This document shows positions 53,385 through 61,908 of a DNA stretch of 64,000 nucleotides, piece after piece. Made by a program: the position numbers and the translations under genes. The notes beneath the pieces are model-generated. The model made no database searches, had not been told where the DNA came from, and saw only the letters and a program-made list of their open reading frames with translations. Source of the DNA: Rhodospirillales bacterium (GTDB lineage: Bacteria; Pseudomonadota; Alphaproteobacteria; TMED109); NCBI GenBank assembly GCA_028824295.1, contig JAPPED010000007.1, positions 62,001 through 126,000 of the forward strand, given 5' to 3'. Every line of letters begins with the position of its first letter. Position 1 is the first letter of the stretch.

Positions 53385-54227
53385 CTAGAGGACCAGCTTC
53401 TTCTCCGTCGGCTCGAGATTGTCGTAACTCCACAGCTGCTTGCCCGCGACGATCTTGGTGAAATGATCCACGCCCTGTCCGGGCAGCAGTTCGTACATCT
53501 TCAGCTTGCGGCTCAGCCAGGCGCGATCGAGATCGGTCAGCTGGGCAAAAACGGCATCCACGCCCAGATCCCGGATCTTGCCACCCACGTAGATCGTGCC
53601 GTCATACATCGAGTCACCGAGATTCTTGCCGGCATCTCCGCAAACGACGATGCGCCCGCGCTGCATCATGAACCCGGAAAAAGCCCCCGTATCGCCGCCG
53701 ACGAGAATGGTGCCGCCCTTCTGGTCGATCCCGGTTCGCGAGCCGACCGAGCCCCTGCAGACCAGGTCACCGCCGCGCAACGCGGCACCGAACGTGGAGC
53801 CGGCATTCTCTTCCACGACGCAGACCCCGGCCATCATGTTTTCGCCGAACGACCAGCCGACGCGGCCGGAGATCCGGACGGTCGGGCCGTCCAGCAGGCC
53901 GCAGCCGAAGTAGCCGAGGCTACCTTCGACGATGATGTTCATCCGGTTCAGGATCCCAACGATCAGCGAGTGTTTGGCACCTGGATTCCGGAGGACAATG
54001 CTGCCGTAACCGGAATCCATGAGTTCCCGGATCTTCCGGTTGATCTCCGTCGGCTCCAGTTCGGCGCAATCGATCTCAGCACGTCGGTTGAAGTCGACAT
54101 CGCGGCCAAAGTGGTAGGCAAAGCCGCCTTCGTGCTCGAGTGTGAACTTCGTCTTGATATCCCGGCCCGTCAGGGGCTCGGTGTGCATGCCCATCTGGGT
54201 GGAGGTGGAATCGGTCAGGCCTGCCAT
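53385..54227 (-). CDS. Glutamate synthase GXGXG-domain-like protein (second set)
   Basis: This 280-residue protein has the glutamate synthase GXGXG beta-helix, visible as repeated turns in RISGRVGWSFGENMMAGVCV, GTILVGGDTGAFSGFMMQRG and RIVVCGDAGKNLGDSMYDGT. It is 53 residues longer than MgsB of the first set, mainly through an N-terminal segment (DIKTKFTLEHEGGFAYHFGR) and a C-terminal tail. It overlaps the amidotransferase gene by 13 bases and lies between it and the FMN-subunit gene, as in the first set. It likely forms the structural core of a three-subunit synthase. Confidence 0.82.
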   Translation of the reverse strand: MAGLTDSTSTQMGMHTEPLTGRDIKTKFTLEHEGGFAYHFGRDVDFNRRAEIDCAELEPTEINRKIRELMDSGYGSIVLRNPGAKHSLIVGILNRMNIIVEGSLGYFGCGLLDGPTVRISGRVGWSFGENMMAGVCVVEENAGSTFGAALRGGDLVCRGSVGSRTGIDQKGGTILVGGDTGAFSGFMMQRGRIVVCGDAGKNLGDSMYDGTIYVGGKIRDLGVDAVFAQLTDLDRAWLSRKLKMYELLPGQGVDHFTKIVAGKQLWSYDNLEPTEKKLVL

Positions 54228-55150
54228 ACCCGGACCTCCTCATCGTAGGGATCGGTCGTATCGATTTCGTGGGGGAGGATGGCCCGAATCGCGACTTCCT
54301 CGGAAGCAAGCGCGACCATGTCGTCCGCTTCGTAGAGCACCATCGGCTTTGCGGCCATCGTGTCCTTGGCCATGCCCAGTTCGTTTCCGGTCGTGATCAG
54401 ATAGGTGAACACCCCGTCGATCTCGTCGATGGACCTGTGGAGAGACTCCTCGAGCGTCATTCCCTTCTCGAGATTCACCGCCGTGTAGACCGCGAGAAGT
54501 TCCGAATCACAGTGGCTGACGAAACGCTGCCCGTCCCGCTCGAGCTGCCTGCGCATCAGCCAGTAATTGGTGATCTGGCCGTTATGGACGACGGCGATAT
54601 CATTGTACGGATAGGCCCAGTAGGGATGAGCGGAGCGAATGTCGACGTCGGATTCCGTGGCCATCCTCGTGTGGCCGATGCCGTGGGTCCCTTCGAACGT
54701 ACTCAGGGCGTAGGTTTCGGAAACCGACGCTGCGTCCCCGAGGTCCTTGATCAGTTCCAGGGCGTTGCCGATCGACAGGATTTCCCCGCCCTCGACCTCC
54801 TCGATGTGGTCGGCAAGGTTCTTCAGGTCGCCGCCGAACGAAATCCGGGAACGTAGGGCGTATTCCGTCGGCTCTTCCTGTTCCAGTACGTCGACCCCGA
54901 GTTCCTCCAGGACCGCGCCGACCGCCGCCTTGCGCTCCCTGATGGCCCGGTGAATCTTGGTCCCGCCGTCCAGGTCCTCCTTCTCAGCAACCTTGAAGCG
55001 CATGACGTACTCGTTCGGGCCGGGTGCGCCATACATGGCGAAGCCGGTGGAATCCGGGCCCCGGTGTTTCAATGCCTGCAGCATGGCGGTCATCTCTTCG
55101 CCAATCTTGCGGGCGCCGTCGCGATAAATCAGTCCGGCTATGCCACACAT
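54215..55150 (-). CDS. Class II glutamine amidotransferase-like protein (second set)
   Basis: This 311-residue protein begins MCGIAGLIYRDGARK, giving Cys2 as N-terminal nucleophile, and has KHRGPDSTGFAMYG, GIGHTRMATESDVDIRSAHP and AVVHNGQITNYWLMRRQL, matching the amidotransferase domain of glutamate synthase. It hydrolyses the gamma-amide of glutamine or a gamma-glutamyl amide and passes the amine on. It lies 65 bases downstream of the divergent glutamine-synthetase-like gene and overlaps the GXGXG gene. As a paralogue of MgsA it may have a different amide preference. Confidence 0.84.
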   Translation of the reverse strand: MCGIAGLIYRDGARKIGEEMTAMLQALKHRGPDSTGFAMYGAPGPNEYVMRFKVAEKEDLDGGTKIHRAIRERKAAVGAVLEELGVDVLEQEEPTEYALRSRISFGGDLKNLADHIEEVEGGEILSIGNALELIKDLGDAASVSETYALSTFEGTHGIGHTRMATESDVDIRSAHPYWAYPYNDIAVVHNGQITNYWLMRRQLERDGQRFVSHCDSELLAVYTAVNLEKGMTLEESLHRSIDEIDGVFTYLITTGNELGMAKDTMAAKPMVLYEADDMVALASEEVAIRAILPHEIDTTDPYDEEVRVWQA

Positions 55151-55215
55151 GGCCGATCACTCCTTCCAGGGACCCGAGTGTCTGAGGCGGGAAGCTCAAG
55201 CATCTCCGGGCGGCC

Positions 55216-56685
55216 CTACGGCAGACAGTCCAGGTAGGTGTCGATGTCCCATTCGGTGGTCGTGTGCAGGAACCGCTCCCATTCGTCTCGCTTGTACTCG
55301 TCGTACAACCGATACATCTCGCCGGGCATGGCGGACTTGATGACCTCGTCGGTAGCGAGCGCGTCCAGCGCGGCGCCCAGCGTCATCGGCAGCCTCTTGA
55401 CCTGCTTGCCCGCTTCCATTGCCTCGTAGATGTTGCGGTCTTCCGGCGGACCCGGATCGATGTCGTTCCTGATGCCGTCATCGGCCGCCTTGAGGATGGC
55501 GCCGGCCATCAGGTGCGGGTTCACCATCGAGTCCACCGAGCGGTACTCGAATCTGCCCGGTGCCGAAATCCGCAGGCCGGTCGTGCGGTTCTGGTAGCCC
55601 CAGTCGGCGAATACCGGCGCCCAGAAACCGGTGTCCCAAAGTCGACGGTATGAGTTCACCGTCGAAGCGCCGATGGCAGTCAATGCGGCCAGGTGCTTCA
55701 CGATGCCGCCAACCACCTGCAGGCCTACCTTGCCCGGCAGCTGCGGATCGTCGGTATCGGGCATGAACGTGTTCTCGCCATCCTTCCGGTACATGAAGTT
55801 CTGTTCCATGCCGGGTAGCGGATCGTTATTCAGCGGGACGAGTTCATCCTGGCCACCGCGCCACAGCGAGATGTTGTGGTGACACCCGGAGGCCGACACG
55901 TTCATGAACGGCTTCGACAGGAAGCAGGCGATGAGGTTGAACTCGCGGGCGACCTGCGCACAGATCTGACGATAGGTCGTCAGTCGGTCGGCCGTCCGCA
56001 ATGCGTCGTCGAATGTGAAATTCAGTTCGAGCTGACCCGGCGCGTCCTCATGGTCGCCCTGGATCATGTCCAGCCCCATGGCACGCGAATACTCGATCAC
56101 CCGCAGGTACACCGGTCGAAGGCTCTCGAACTGGTCGATGTGGTAGCAGTACGGATTGGAAAAACCGCCGTCGGGCTTGCCGTCTTCGCCTTTCTTCAGC
56201 CACATCATCTCCGGCTCGGTGCCGTGGCGCAGGTGCAGGCCGTCATGGTCTTCCTGGAACTGCTCGTGGATCCGCCGCAAGTTGCCTCGGCAATCCGCGG
56301 TCAGGAATGCGCCCGGGTTCTCGCGTTCCTCCCGGTTGCGGAACAGGGTGCACCACACGCGCGCCACCCGTTTGTCCCACGGCAGCTGGCAGAAGGTCTC
56401 CGGCTCCGGGATGCCCACCAGTTCCTTCTCGTGTGGTCCGTACCCGAGGTACTCGCCGTGGCGGTTCAGGAACAGGTTGACGGTCGCGCCGTAGACCAGT
56501 TGGAAACCGCGCTCGGCGATGGCTTCCCAGTGATCCGCCGGAATGCCCTTGCCGCAGATCCGTCCGGTGACCGACACGAATTGGAGGTACAGGTACTCGA
56601 CACCCAACTCGTCGATCTTGCTGCGCACCTGCTTGACCAGATCGTCCCGGCCGTCCTGTCGCACAAAGACTTCGATATCCGTCAT
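55216..56685 (-). CDS. Glutamine synthetase family protein, divergent second copy
   Basis: This 489-residue ATP-dependent ligase belongs to the glutamine synthetase family but is 54 residues longer than GmaS at 22392 and much diverged. Metal and substrate residues are kept: E157 and E159 in GTEPEMM, the MIQGDHEDAPGQLELNF segment with E213 and E220, His in SASGCHHNIS, Arg in NRTTGLRIS and RFEYRSVDSMVNPHL. GGGAAGG precedes ATG 56685. It heads the operon with the three glutamate-synthase-like genes and the unknown 136-residue protein, and an ACCAATA/ACCATTT repeat lies about 60 bases upstream. It should ligate an amine to glutamate; which amine is unknown. Confidence 0.82.
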   Translation of the reverse strand: MTDIEVFVRQDGRDDLVKQVRSKIDELGVEYLYLQFVSVTGRICGKGIPADHWEAIAERGFQLVYGATVNLFLNRHGEYLGYGPHEKELVGIPEPETFCQLPWDKRVARVWCTLFRNREERENPGAFLTADCRGNLRRIHEQFQEDHDGLHLRHGTEPEMMWLKKGEDGKPDGGFSNPYCYHIDQFESLRPVYLRVIEYSRAMGLDMIQGDHEDAPGQLELNFTFDDALRTADRLTTYRQICAQVAREFNLIACFLSKPFMNVSASGCHHNISLWRGGQDELVPLNNDPLPGMEQNFMYRKDGENTFMPDTDDPQLPGKVGLQVVGGIVKHLAALTAIGASTVNSYRRLWDTGFWAPVFADWGYQNRTTGLRISAPGRFEYRSVDSMVNPHLMAGAILKAADDGIRNDIDPGPPEDRNIYEAMEAGKQVKRLPMTLGAALDALATDEVIKSAMPGEMYRLYDEYKRDEWERFLHTTTEWDIDTYLDCLP

Positions 56686-56746
56686 GTCGCCTTCCCTTTC
56701 TGGCACGCTGTACCGACACCGATCACGCCCCTCCGGCGATTGACGT

Positions 56747-56764
56747 GACCAATACGAACCATTT
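56747..56764 (+). promoter_or_regulatory. ACCAAT-type direct repeat upstream of the second synthetase
   Basis: GACCAATACGAACCATTT contains two related 7-base units (56748-56754 and 56758-56764) at exactly 10-base spacing, a weaker version of the repeat at 46439 and 63536. It lies about 60 bases from the synthetase start (minus strand), where a regulator could control its promoter. Confidence 0.5.
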
Positions 56765-56898
56765 AGCTGAATGCGGCCGGACGAACTCGGGTGAAACGAT
56801 TAGCAGCGAAAAATCAAGAATCCGCGCTAATTCTGGCTCCGCAACGGGCGCGGCCGGATGACCAGCTTGACTGAACGAACGCTACTTTGCACAGTTGC

Positions 56899-56938
56899 TT
56901 GACCAATTGCAAACCAATTACGCCAATATCGACCAATT
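56899..56938 (+). promoter_or_regulatory. Four-fold ACCAATT repeat over the putative gntR promoter
   Basis: Four units, ACCAATT (56902), ACCAATT (56913), GCCAATA (56922) and ACCAATT (56932), are spaced 11, 9 and 10 bases apart; the last forms the palindrome CCAATTGG. The array overlaps a possible promoter, TTGACC at 56899-56904 and CAATAT at 56924-56929 (19-base spacer), and lies 44 bases before the GTG start of gntR. This arrangement suggests autoregulation. Confidence 0.6.
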
Positions 56939-56981
56939 GGCGGATGTATGCTGTTTGCGGGAAATTCGGGGGAGTGCTGTC

Positions 56982-57722
56982 GTGGCCGACGCGCGTGCGC
57001 CTGTACAAGAATCTCGGCTAACAGCCGGTCCAGGCCTTGCCGAGGACGGCCGGCATGTCGGGTATATCACGACCCAACTGCGCGAGGCCATCCGCAGCGG
57101 TTTCTACGTCAACGGGGACCAGTTGCCCGCCGAGCGTGAGCTGGCCGAGCGGTTCGACACCGCACGCAGCACGATTCGCAAGGTCCTGTTCAATCTCGAG
57201 ACCGACGGCCTGATCGAACGCCGGGTGGGAAGCGGCACCTTCGTCAAATGCGAGGACATGGCGATCAGCGCTGCCCTCGACATCGTCAGCCGGGTCAGTC
57301 CACTGGAATTGATCGAGGCGCGGATGGCGGTCGAGCCGTACATGACCCGCCTGGCAGTACTCAATGCGACTGCCAACGAGATCAAGATGCTGGGATCGAT
57401 CCTGAACGATCTCGACCAATGCCGGAATGACAAGGAGGCCTTCTCCCGGCACGACAGCATGTTCCACGAATGGCTTGCCCGGAGCTCCAAGAATCCGCTG
57501 ATGCTCCACCTGTATCAGCAAATCAACGCGGTCCGCAGCCATGACCAGTGGGACGCGATGAAGAACAAGATCCTGACACCGGACGAGATCGACGAGTACA
57601 ACCGTCAGCACCGCGAGCTGTTCGAGGCGATCAAGCGTCGGGATCTGGTCTCCGCAGTCAAGCACATCGGCGACCACCTGGAAAAAGCACGGCAGGACCT
57701 GATGGGCGCTGCCGCGCTCTAG
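56982..57722 (+). CDS. GntR family transcriptional regulator, FadR/FCD type
   Basis: This 246-residue regulator has an N-terminal winged helix (YITTQLREAIRSGFYVNGDQ, LAERFDTARSTIRKVLFNLE, RRVGSGTFV) and an all-helical FCD ligand domain. The FCD metal residues are visible as Asp and His in SRHDSMFHEWLA, His in NRQHRELFEAI and His in VKHIGDHLEKAR, so it probably senses a small carboxylate. GTG 56982 is chosen because GGGGGAG lies 7 bases upstream. It is divergent from the second synthetase operon, and ACCAATT repeats cover its promoter, making it the best candidate for the factor that binds them. Confidence 0.87.
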   Translation: MADARAPVQESRLTAGPGLAEDGRHVGYITTQLREAIRSGFYVNGDQLPAERELAERFDTARSTIRKVLFNLETDGLIERRVGSGTFVKCEDMAISAALDIVSRVSPLELIEARMAVEPYMTRLAVLNATANEIKMLGSILNDLDQCRNDKEAFSRHDSMFHEWLARSSKNPLMLHLYQQINAVRSHDQWDAMKNKILTPDEIDEYNRQHRELFEAIKRRDLVSAVKHIGDHLEKARQDLMGAAAL

Positions 57723-57764
57723 CCGGCGCTCCCGTCAAATGGTCTGCTTGCCGGTTAGGCGGTG

Positions 57765-58592
57765 CTACGGCGACTCTGGCGCAATCGGTCGGTCGTGATC
57801 GAGGACAGGGATCTTTTGACGCGCTTCCGCCACGGCTGCCAGGTCGACGTCGGCCACAACGATGCCCTCGCTGTCGCCACCGTCTGCCAGGACCTTGCCC
57901 CACGGATCGACGATCAGCGAATGGCCGAAACAGGCGCCGCCGCCCTCGACCTCGCCATACTGGCAGGGCGAGATCATGTAGCAGGCGTGTTCGATCGCCC
58001 GCGCCCGATTCAGGACATGCCAGTGCGCTTCGCCTGTTACCCGGGTGAAGGCAGCCGGGGCCGCCAGCATGGACGCGCCGTTGTGGGCAAGCTGCCGGTA
58101 CAACGGCGCAAACCGCAGGTCGTAGCAGATCGACAGGCCCAGTCCGCCCCACGGCGTGGGCACCACGACCGACCGGTCGCCAGGCGCGATCGTGGCCGAT
58201 TCCGTCAGTGGACCGGAGTCGAGCACGACATCGAACATGTGGACCTTGTTGTAACGCGCGACGACATCGCCGTCGCTGTTGATCACGTAGGACCGGTTCG
58301 AGATCCGGCCGTCTGGGTTCAGCACACCCAGCGAGCCGAGCAGGAACCAGACGTTCCAGTTGCGGGCCGCGGCGGCGAAGGCCGGCAGGACCGGGTGCGC
58401 GGCTTCCTCGAAGGCCGCAGGATGAAAGAGGCCATCCTCGGTTCGAAGCCCCGAGAAATATTCCGGCGTGCAGATCAGATCGGCTCCTGCCTCCACCGCC
58501 CGCTCCGCGAGGCGCAACGACGTCTCGATGTTGTGGGTAACGTCCGGCGTGGCATTGTTCTGGACGCAGGCCGCGACAAACCTGTTCGACAT
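57765..58592 (-). CDS. Carbon-nitrogen hydrolase (nitrilase superfamily, Nit/omega-amidase-like)
   Basis: This 275-residue protein has the nitrilase triad: E44 in CTPEYFSG, K116 in RYNKVHMFD and C156 in GLSICYDLRF. Length and motifs fit the Nit1/Nit2 branch (deaminated glutathione amidase or omega-amidase), which hydrolyses free amides of dicarboxylic acids. AGGAG lies just before ATG 58592. It begins 25 bases after the tdm stop on the same strand, so it is part of the tmm-TPR-tdm run, and it converges with gntR. It could hydrolyse a gamma-glutamyl or alpha-keto amide made in this pathway; that is inference. Confidence 0.85.
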   Translation of the reverse strand: MSNRFVAACVQNNATPDVTHNIETSLRLAERAVEAGADLICTPEYFSGLRTEDGLFHPAAFEEAAHPVLPAFAAAARNWNVWFLLGSLGVLNPDGRISNRSYVINSDGDVVARYNKVHMFDVVLDSGPLTESATIAPGDRSVVVPTPWGGLGLSICYDLRFAPLYRQLAHNGASMLAAPAAFTRVTGEAHWHVLNRARAIEHACYMISPCQYGEVEGGGACFGHSLIVDPWGKVLADGGDSEGIVVADVDLAAVAEARQKIPVLDHDRPIAPESP

Positions 58593-58617
58593 CGCATTCT
58601 CCTGCCGTTCAGCCGGA

Positions 58618-60990
58618 CTAGGCCCGTACCCGCGATTTCGTGGGATCGTAGAAGGGGAACGGCACCACCCGTGCCGGGATGCGCTTCTGGTGGCCGTCCA
58701 GCTTGCCGACTTCGACGGCGGTCCCGTCGTCCGAGGCGGTCACGTCTATGCGGCACAGGGCGATGTTCTTGCGCAGGACCGGTGAACGCATGGCGCTGGT
58801 GATGGTGCCGACCTGCGCCCGTCCGATGTGGACGCAGTCACCGTGGGCCGCCGGTTCCTGCCCATCCAGCTCCAAACCGACCAGCTTGCGCTGCGGGGAT
58901 TGCTTGCGCCGGACCAGGGCTTCCCGGCCGACGAAATCGTCTTCCTTCGTCTTCAGCGGAACCGTGAAGCCGATCCCGGCCTCGAACGGGTCGGTCTGGT
59001 CGTCAAATTCGTGGTTGGCGAAGATCAGACCGGCCTCAATCCGCACCATGTCAAGCGCTTCCAGTCCGAAGGGCGAGAGCCCGTGCGGTTCGCCGGCGGC
59101 CCAGATGGCATCCCAGACGTCACCAGCGTCGCGCGGATGGCACCAGACCTCGAAACCCAATTCGCCGGTGTAGCCGGTGCGGGAAACGACGACCGGAATT
59201 CCGGCATGATCGCCTATCCGGCCGATCGTGAACCGGAACCAGCCCAGCTCTTCCACTGCCGGCTGAGCCGGTGGAGTCCACACCACTTCCCGGAGGATCT
59301 CCCGGCTCTTCGGGCCCTGGACGGCCACGTTGTGAATCTGATCGGTCGACGAGCGCACCCAGACGTTGAGGTCGAGTGCTGCCGCCTGTTCACGCATCCA
59401 TTCGCCGCCGTAGTCGCATCCGCCGATCCACCGGAAATTGTCGTCGCCCAGCCGAAACGCCGTGCCGTCGTCGATCATGCCGCCGGTTTCGTAGCACATG
59501 GCCGAGTAGACCACCTGACCGGTGGCCAAGCGTCGCATGTTCCGGGTGAGCACCCACTGCATCAGGCGTTCGGCGTCCGGCCCCAGCACCTCGAACTTCC
59601 GGAGCGCGGACAGGTCCATGATCACCGCCCGCTCGCGGCAGGCCCAGTACTCGTCCAGCGCCCCCCGGTTGGTGAAACAGTTCGCTAGCCAATAACCGTT
59701 GTATTCGGTGAAGTTCCTCGTGTGCCTCGCAAACCGGCTGTGGAAACCGGTCTCCTTGGTCAGCTTCGGATCGGCGTCAGGGGTCATGCGATAGGCCATC
59801 GCTTTCGAGAAAACGTTCTCGCGCGGGTAGACCCGCACGTGAATGTCGGTCGGATTCCAGCCGTTGGCGGCATCGATATCGTCCGGACAGGCGGACGAGA
59901 CGCAGACGAGGTCGGTCAACGCCTGCAGCAGCACGTAATCGCCCGGTCGCGACCAGGGATTGTCGTGGAACGCCTGGTTGGCATCGTCGAATCCGGTGTT
60001 GAAGAAGAAGTTCAGCGCCATCCAGCCGCGGCGCGGCGCGATTCCGAACGGCCCCAGCGCTGTGTTGAAGTTGGCGGTGCAGTTGACATGGCCGGGATAG
60101 CCCATGTCGTCGTAGTACTTCGCCGTGCAGGCATACAGGAAACTGTCATGCCGGCCACACGTGTCGCGAATCACCTCGACCATCGGCTGCAGGTTCTGGT
60201 CGAAACACTTCGACAGCAGGCCCGGCGCCGGATACGCGCGGCCCATCAGGGTCCGCGTCGCCGTTGCGTCCAGGCAAAGTTCCAGATCCTTTTCCAGGCC
60301 GGCCGCGGCGAACGCCTGAAAGTCGGAGCTCTGCCGCCCCTGCACGTCGATGATCTGGATGAATTCGCCGGCCCTGACCTCGTAGGCCTCGGCCGTGCGG
60401 GCGGCAACGCGCCGGTCGATACGCGGGTCAGTCAGGGGCTCCGGCACCGGATGCTCGGCGGGTGCAACCGGGTTTGCACGGGTAACGAAGATTTCGATCC
60501 TAGTCGGCGGATCCTGCCGATCGACCCGCATCGCAGCACCCGGCGCTGCCACAAAGCACACCAGCGGCCGTTCGGCGGTGAATGTGGCCTCGTCGCCGGG
60601 GCGCGAGTCACCGCCCAGGACTTCTGTCGACCGCGCCGAGGCGATATCGAGACCGCGCCGTTGCAAGCTGACCGCAAGCGACCTGGCCGGTTCGTCGCCT
60701 GCGCCCAGGATCGCCTTCAGGCCTGCCGCAGTTCCGGTCGCCGCAACACCCAGCCCCTCCGTGTCCGCCGAGCCGGTCGGCGCGAAGGCGGATATCTCCG
60801 CGGCCTGCCGGCCCTCCCGGTCACGAACCGTGACCCTGTCGCCCGGTTCCAGTGAAAAGACCGTCGCGCCGCCGCCCTCGGCAACGTAGCGCTCGACTCC
60901 GACGCCCAGCGTGGGCATGCCGGGCAGCAGGACGGCGCCAGCCGTGGAGGGCACCTGCGAAATCGGCGGTTGCAGCGTCTGGATGATCAT
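58618..60990 (-). CDS. tdm: Trimethylamine N-oxide demethylase (aldolase) Tdm
   Basis: This 790-residue protein has the two-part Tdm layout. An N-terminal DUF1989-type region spans about 25-400 and an aminomethyltransferase (GcvT-like) domain about 420-785. Tdm splits TMAO into dimethylamine and formaldehyde, and the C-terminal domain can capture formaldehyde on tetrahydrofolate. Metal-site candidates are C288, H301 and C304 (GYPGHVNC) and C363 and C368 (VCVSSACPDD); their spacing agrees with cysteines reported for the Methylocella enzyme as I remember it. It lies downstream of tmm and a TPR-like gene and upstream of the nitrilase gene. A dimethylglycine dehydrogenase-like relative is the main alternative, but the FAD domain is missing. 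Confidence 0.88.
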   Translation of the reverse strand: MIIQTLQPPISQVPSTAGAVLLPGMPTLGVGVERYVAEGGGATVFSLEPGDRVTVRDREGRQAAEISAFAPTGSADTEGLGVAATGTAAGLKAILGAGDEPARSLAVSLQRRGLDIASARSTEVLGGDSRPGDEATFTAERPLVCFVAAPGAAMRVDRQDPPTRIEIFVTRANPVAPAEHPVPEPLTDPRIDRRVAARTAEAYEVRAGEFIQIIDVQGRQSSDFQAFAAAGLEKDLELCLDATATRTLMGRAYPAPGLLSKCFDQNLQPMVEVIRDTCGRHDSFLYACTAKYYDDMGYPGHVNCTANFNTALGPFGIAPRRGWMALNFFFNTGFDDANQAFHDNPWSRPGDYVLLQALTDLVCVSSACPDDIDAANGWNPTDIHVRVYPRENVFSKAMAYRMTPDADPKLTKETGFHSRFARHTRNFTEYNGYWLANCFTNRGALDEYWACRERAVIMDLSALRKFEVLGPDAERLMQWVLTRNMRRLATGQVVYSAMCYETGGMIDDGTAFRLGDDNFRWIGGCDYGGEWMREQAAALDLNVWVRSSTDQIHNVAVQGPKSREILREVVWTPPAQPAVEELGWFRFTIGRIGDHAGIPVVVSRTGYTGELGFEVWCHPRDAGDVWDAIWAAGEPHGLSPFGLEALDMVRIEAGLIFANHEFDDQTDPFEAGIGFTVPLKTKEDDFVGREALVRRKQSPQRKLVGLELDGQEPAAHGDCVHIGRAQVGTITSAMRSPVLRKNIALCRIDVTASDDGTAVEVGKLDGHQKRIPARVVPFPFYDPTKSRVRA

Positions 60991-61152
60991 TTCGAACCTG
61001 GCACCTTCTTTCGTCCGTCAGCCTAGGAACTGGGCCGCCGGTCGGCAATCAGATCTAGGAAGGCGGCGCTCCCCGGACGGGCGCGACCTGCACGGCGGCG
61101 GGCGTCCGTCGGCAGGTGGCGATGCGCGTGAAGTCGACGACATCGTCACGCG

Positions 61153-61887
61153 CTACATGAAATCGCGCTCATGCACGATCGCCGTGAGATAGCCGGCTGC
61201 CAGGAGTCGACGGGTATCAGTCATCTCCGGCGGCTGTTCCCGGTGCCACGTGTCGAGCACGTCGGACGCTTGGTTCTTGACAGCAGCCTCGATCTTGGCG
61301 TCGTACGCGGCCATCCGGTCATCGTCCTCGGCGGCGTCGGCGCGACCCGACAGCACGCGCGCAATCTCCACGACCTCGGCATTGTTGGGCCCAAACGCTT
61401 GCTCGCGTTCGGCCAGCGCGGCCGCGAGCAGGCGGTCGGCCGTTTCGTCTTCATTCTGGAACAGCCGGGCGATGGCGAGGTTGAATCGCGTGAGGGCCGC
61501 CGCGCCGGCCAGGAATTCCCGGTGCCGGGCCCGCCGGACATCACCGTAGGTCTGGACGTGGCGCTGTTCCATGCGCTGGTGATAGAGCGAACTGCGGGCC
61601 ACGGCGGCAACCGCCATGCCGCGGGTCCACTCCAGCGCCGCATTCCACAAAGAAAGCGCTGACGACAGTGCCGGGACGGCGCAGCCATGATCCTGTTCGA
61701 TCAGGAAGACAAGCGCGCTGTTGTTCTCGCTGGCGGCCCGGCGTGGATCGCCCGCCGGAAAATCCTGCGACAACTCGCCGGCCCGACGCCACAAGTGGAC
61801 CGCTTCCTCCCGTCGCGCCGCCCGATAGGCGCCGAGTGCGGCGGCCGAGAGAGCGTCCCACTCCCATTCCATCGACACGTCGGCCAT
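61153..61887 (-). CDS. TPR-like helical protein between tmm and tdm
   Basis: This 244-residue protein is all-helical and Ala-rich, with tetratricopeptide-like turns such as GAYRAARREEAVHLWRRAGE and LTRFNLAIARLFQNEDETAD. No enzyme motif, signal peptide or membrane helix is seen. It begins 21 bases after the tmm stop and is followed by tdm 162 bases later, so it appears to be an operon member. A role as scaffold or chaperone for Tmm or Tdm is possible. I do not recognise a specific family. Confidence 0.72.
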   Translation of the reverse strand: MADVSMEWEWDALSAAALGAYRAARREEAVHLWRRAGELSQDFPAGDPRRAASENNSALVFLIEQDHGCAVPALSSALSLWNAALEWTRGMAVAAVARSSLYHQRMEQRHVQTYGDVRRARHREFLAGAAALTRFNLAIARLFQNEDETADRLLAAALAEREQAFGPNNAEVVEIARVLSGRADAAEDDDRMAAYDAKIEAAVKNQASDVLDTWHREQPPEMTDTRRLLAAGYLTAIVHERDFM

Positions 61888-61908
61888 GGCCGGGATGCAC
61901 CGGTCGCG

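Noticed and set aside
56902-56938. Short CRISPR-like repeat array
   Set aside because: Units are only 7 bases with 2-4 base spacers, no cas genes are present, and the same element occurs singly near other genes, so it is a regulatory repeat.
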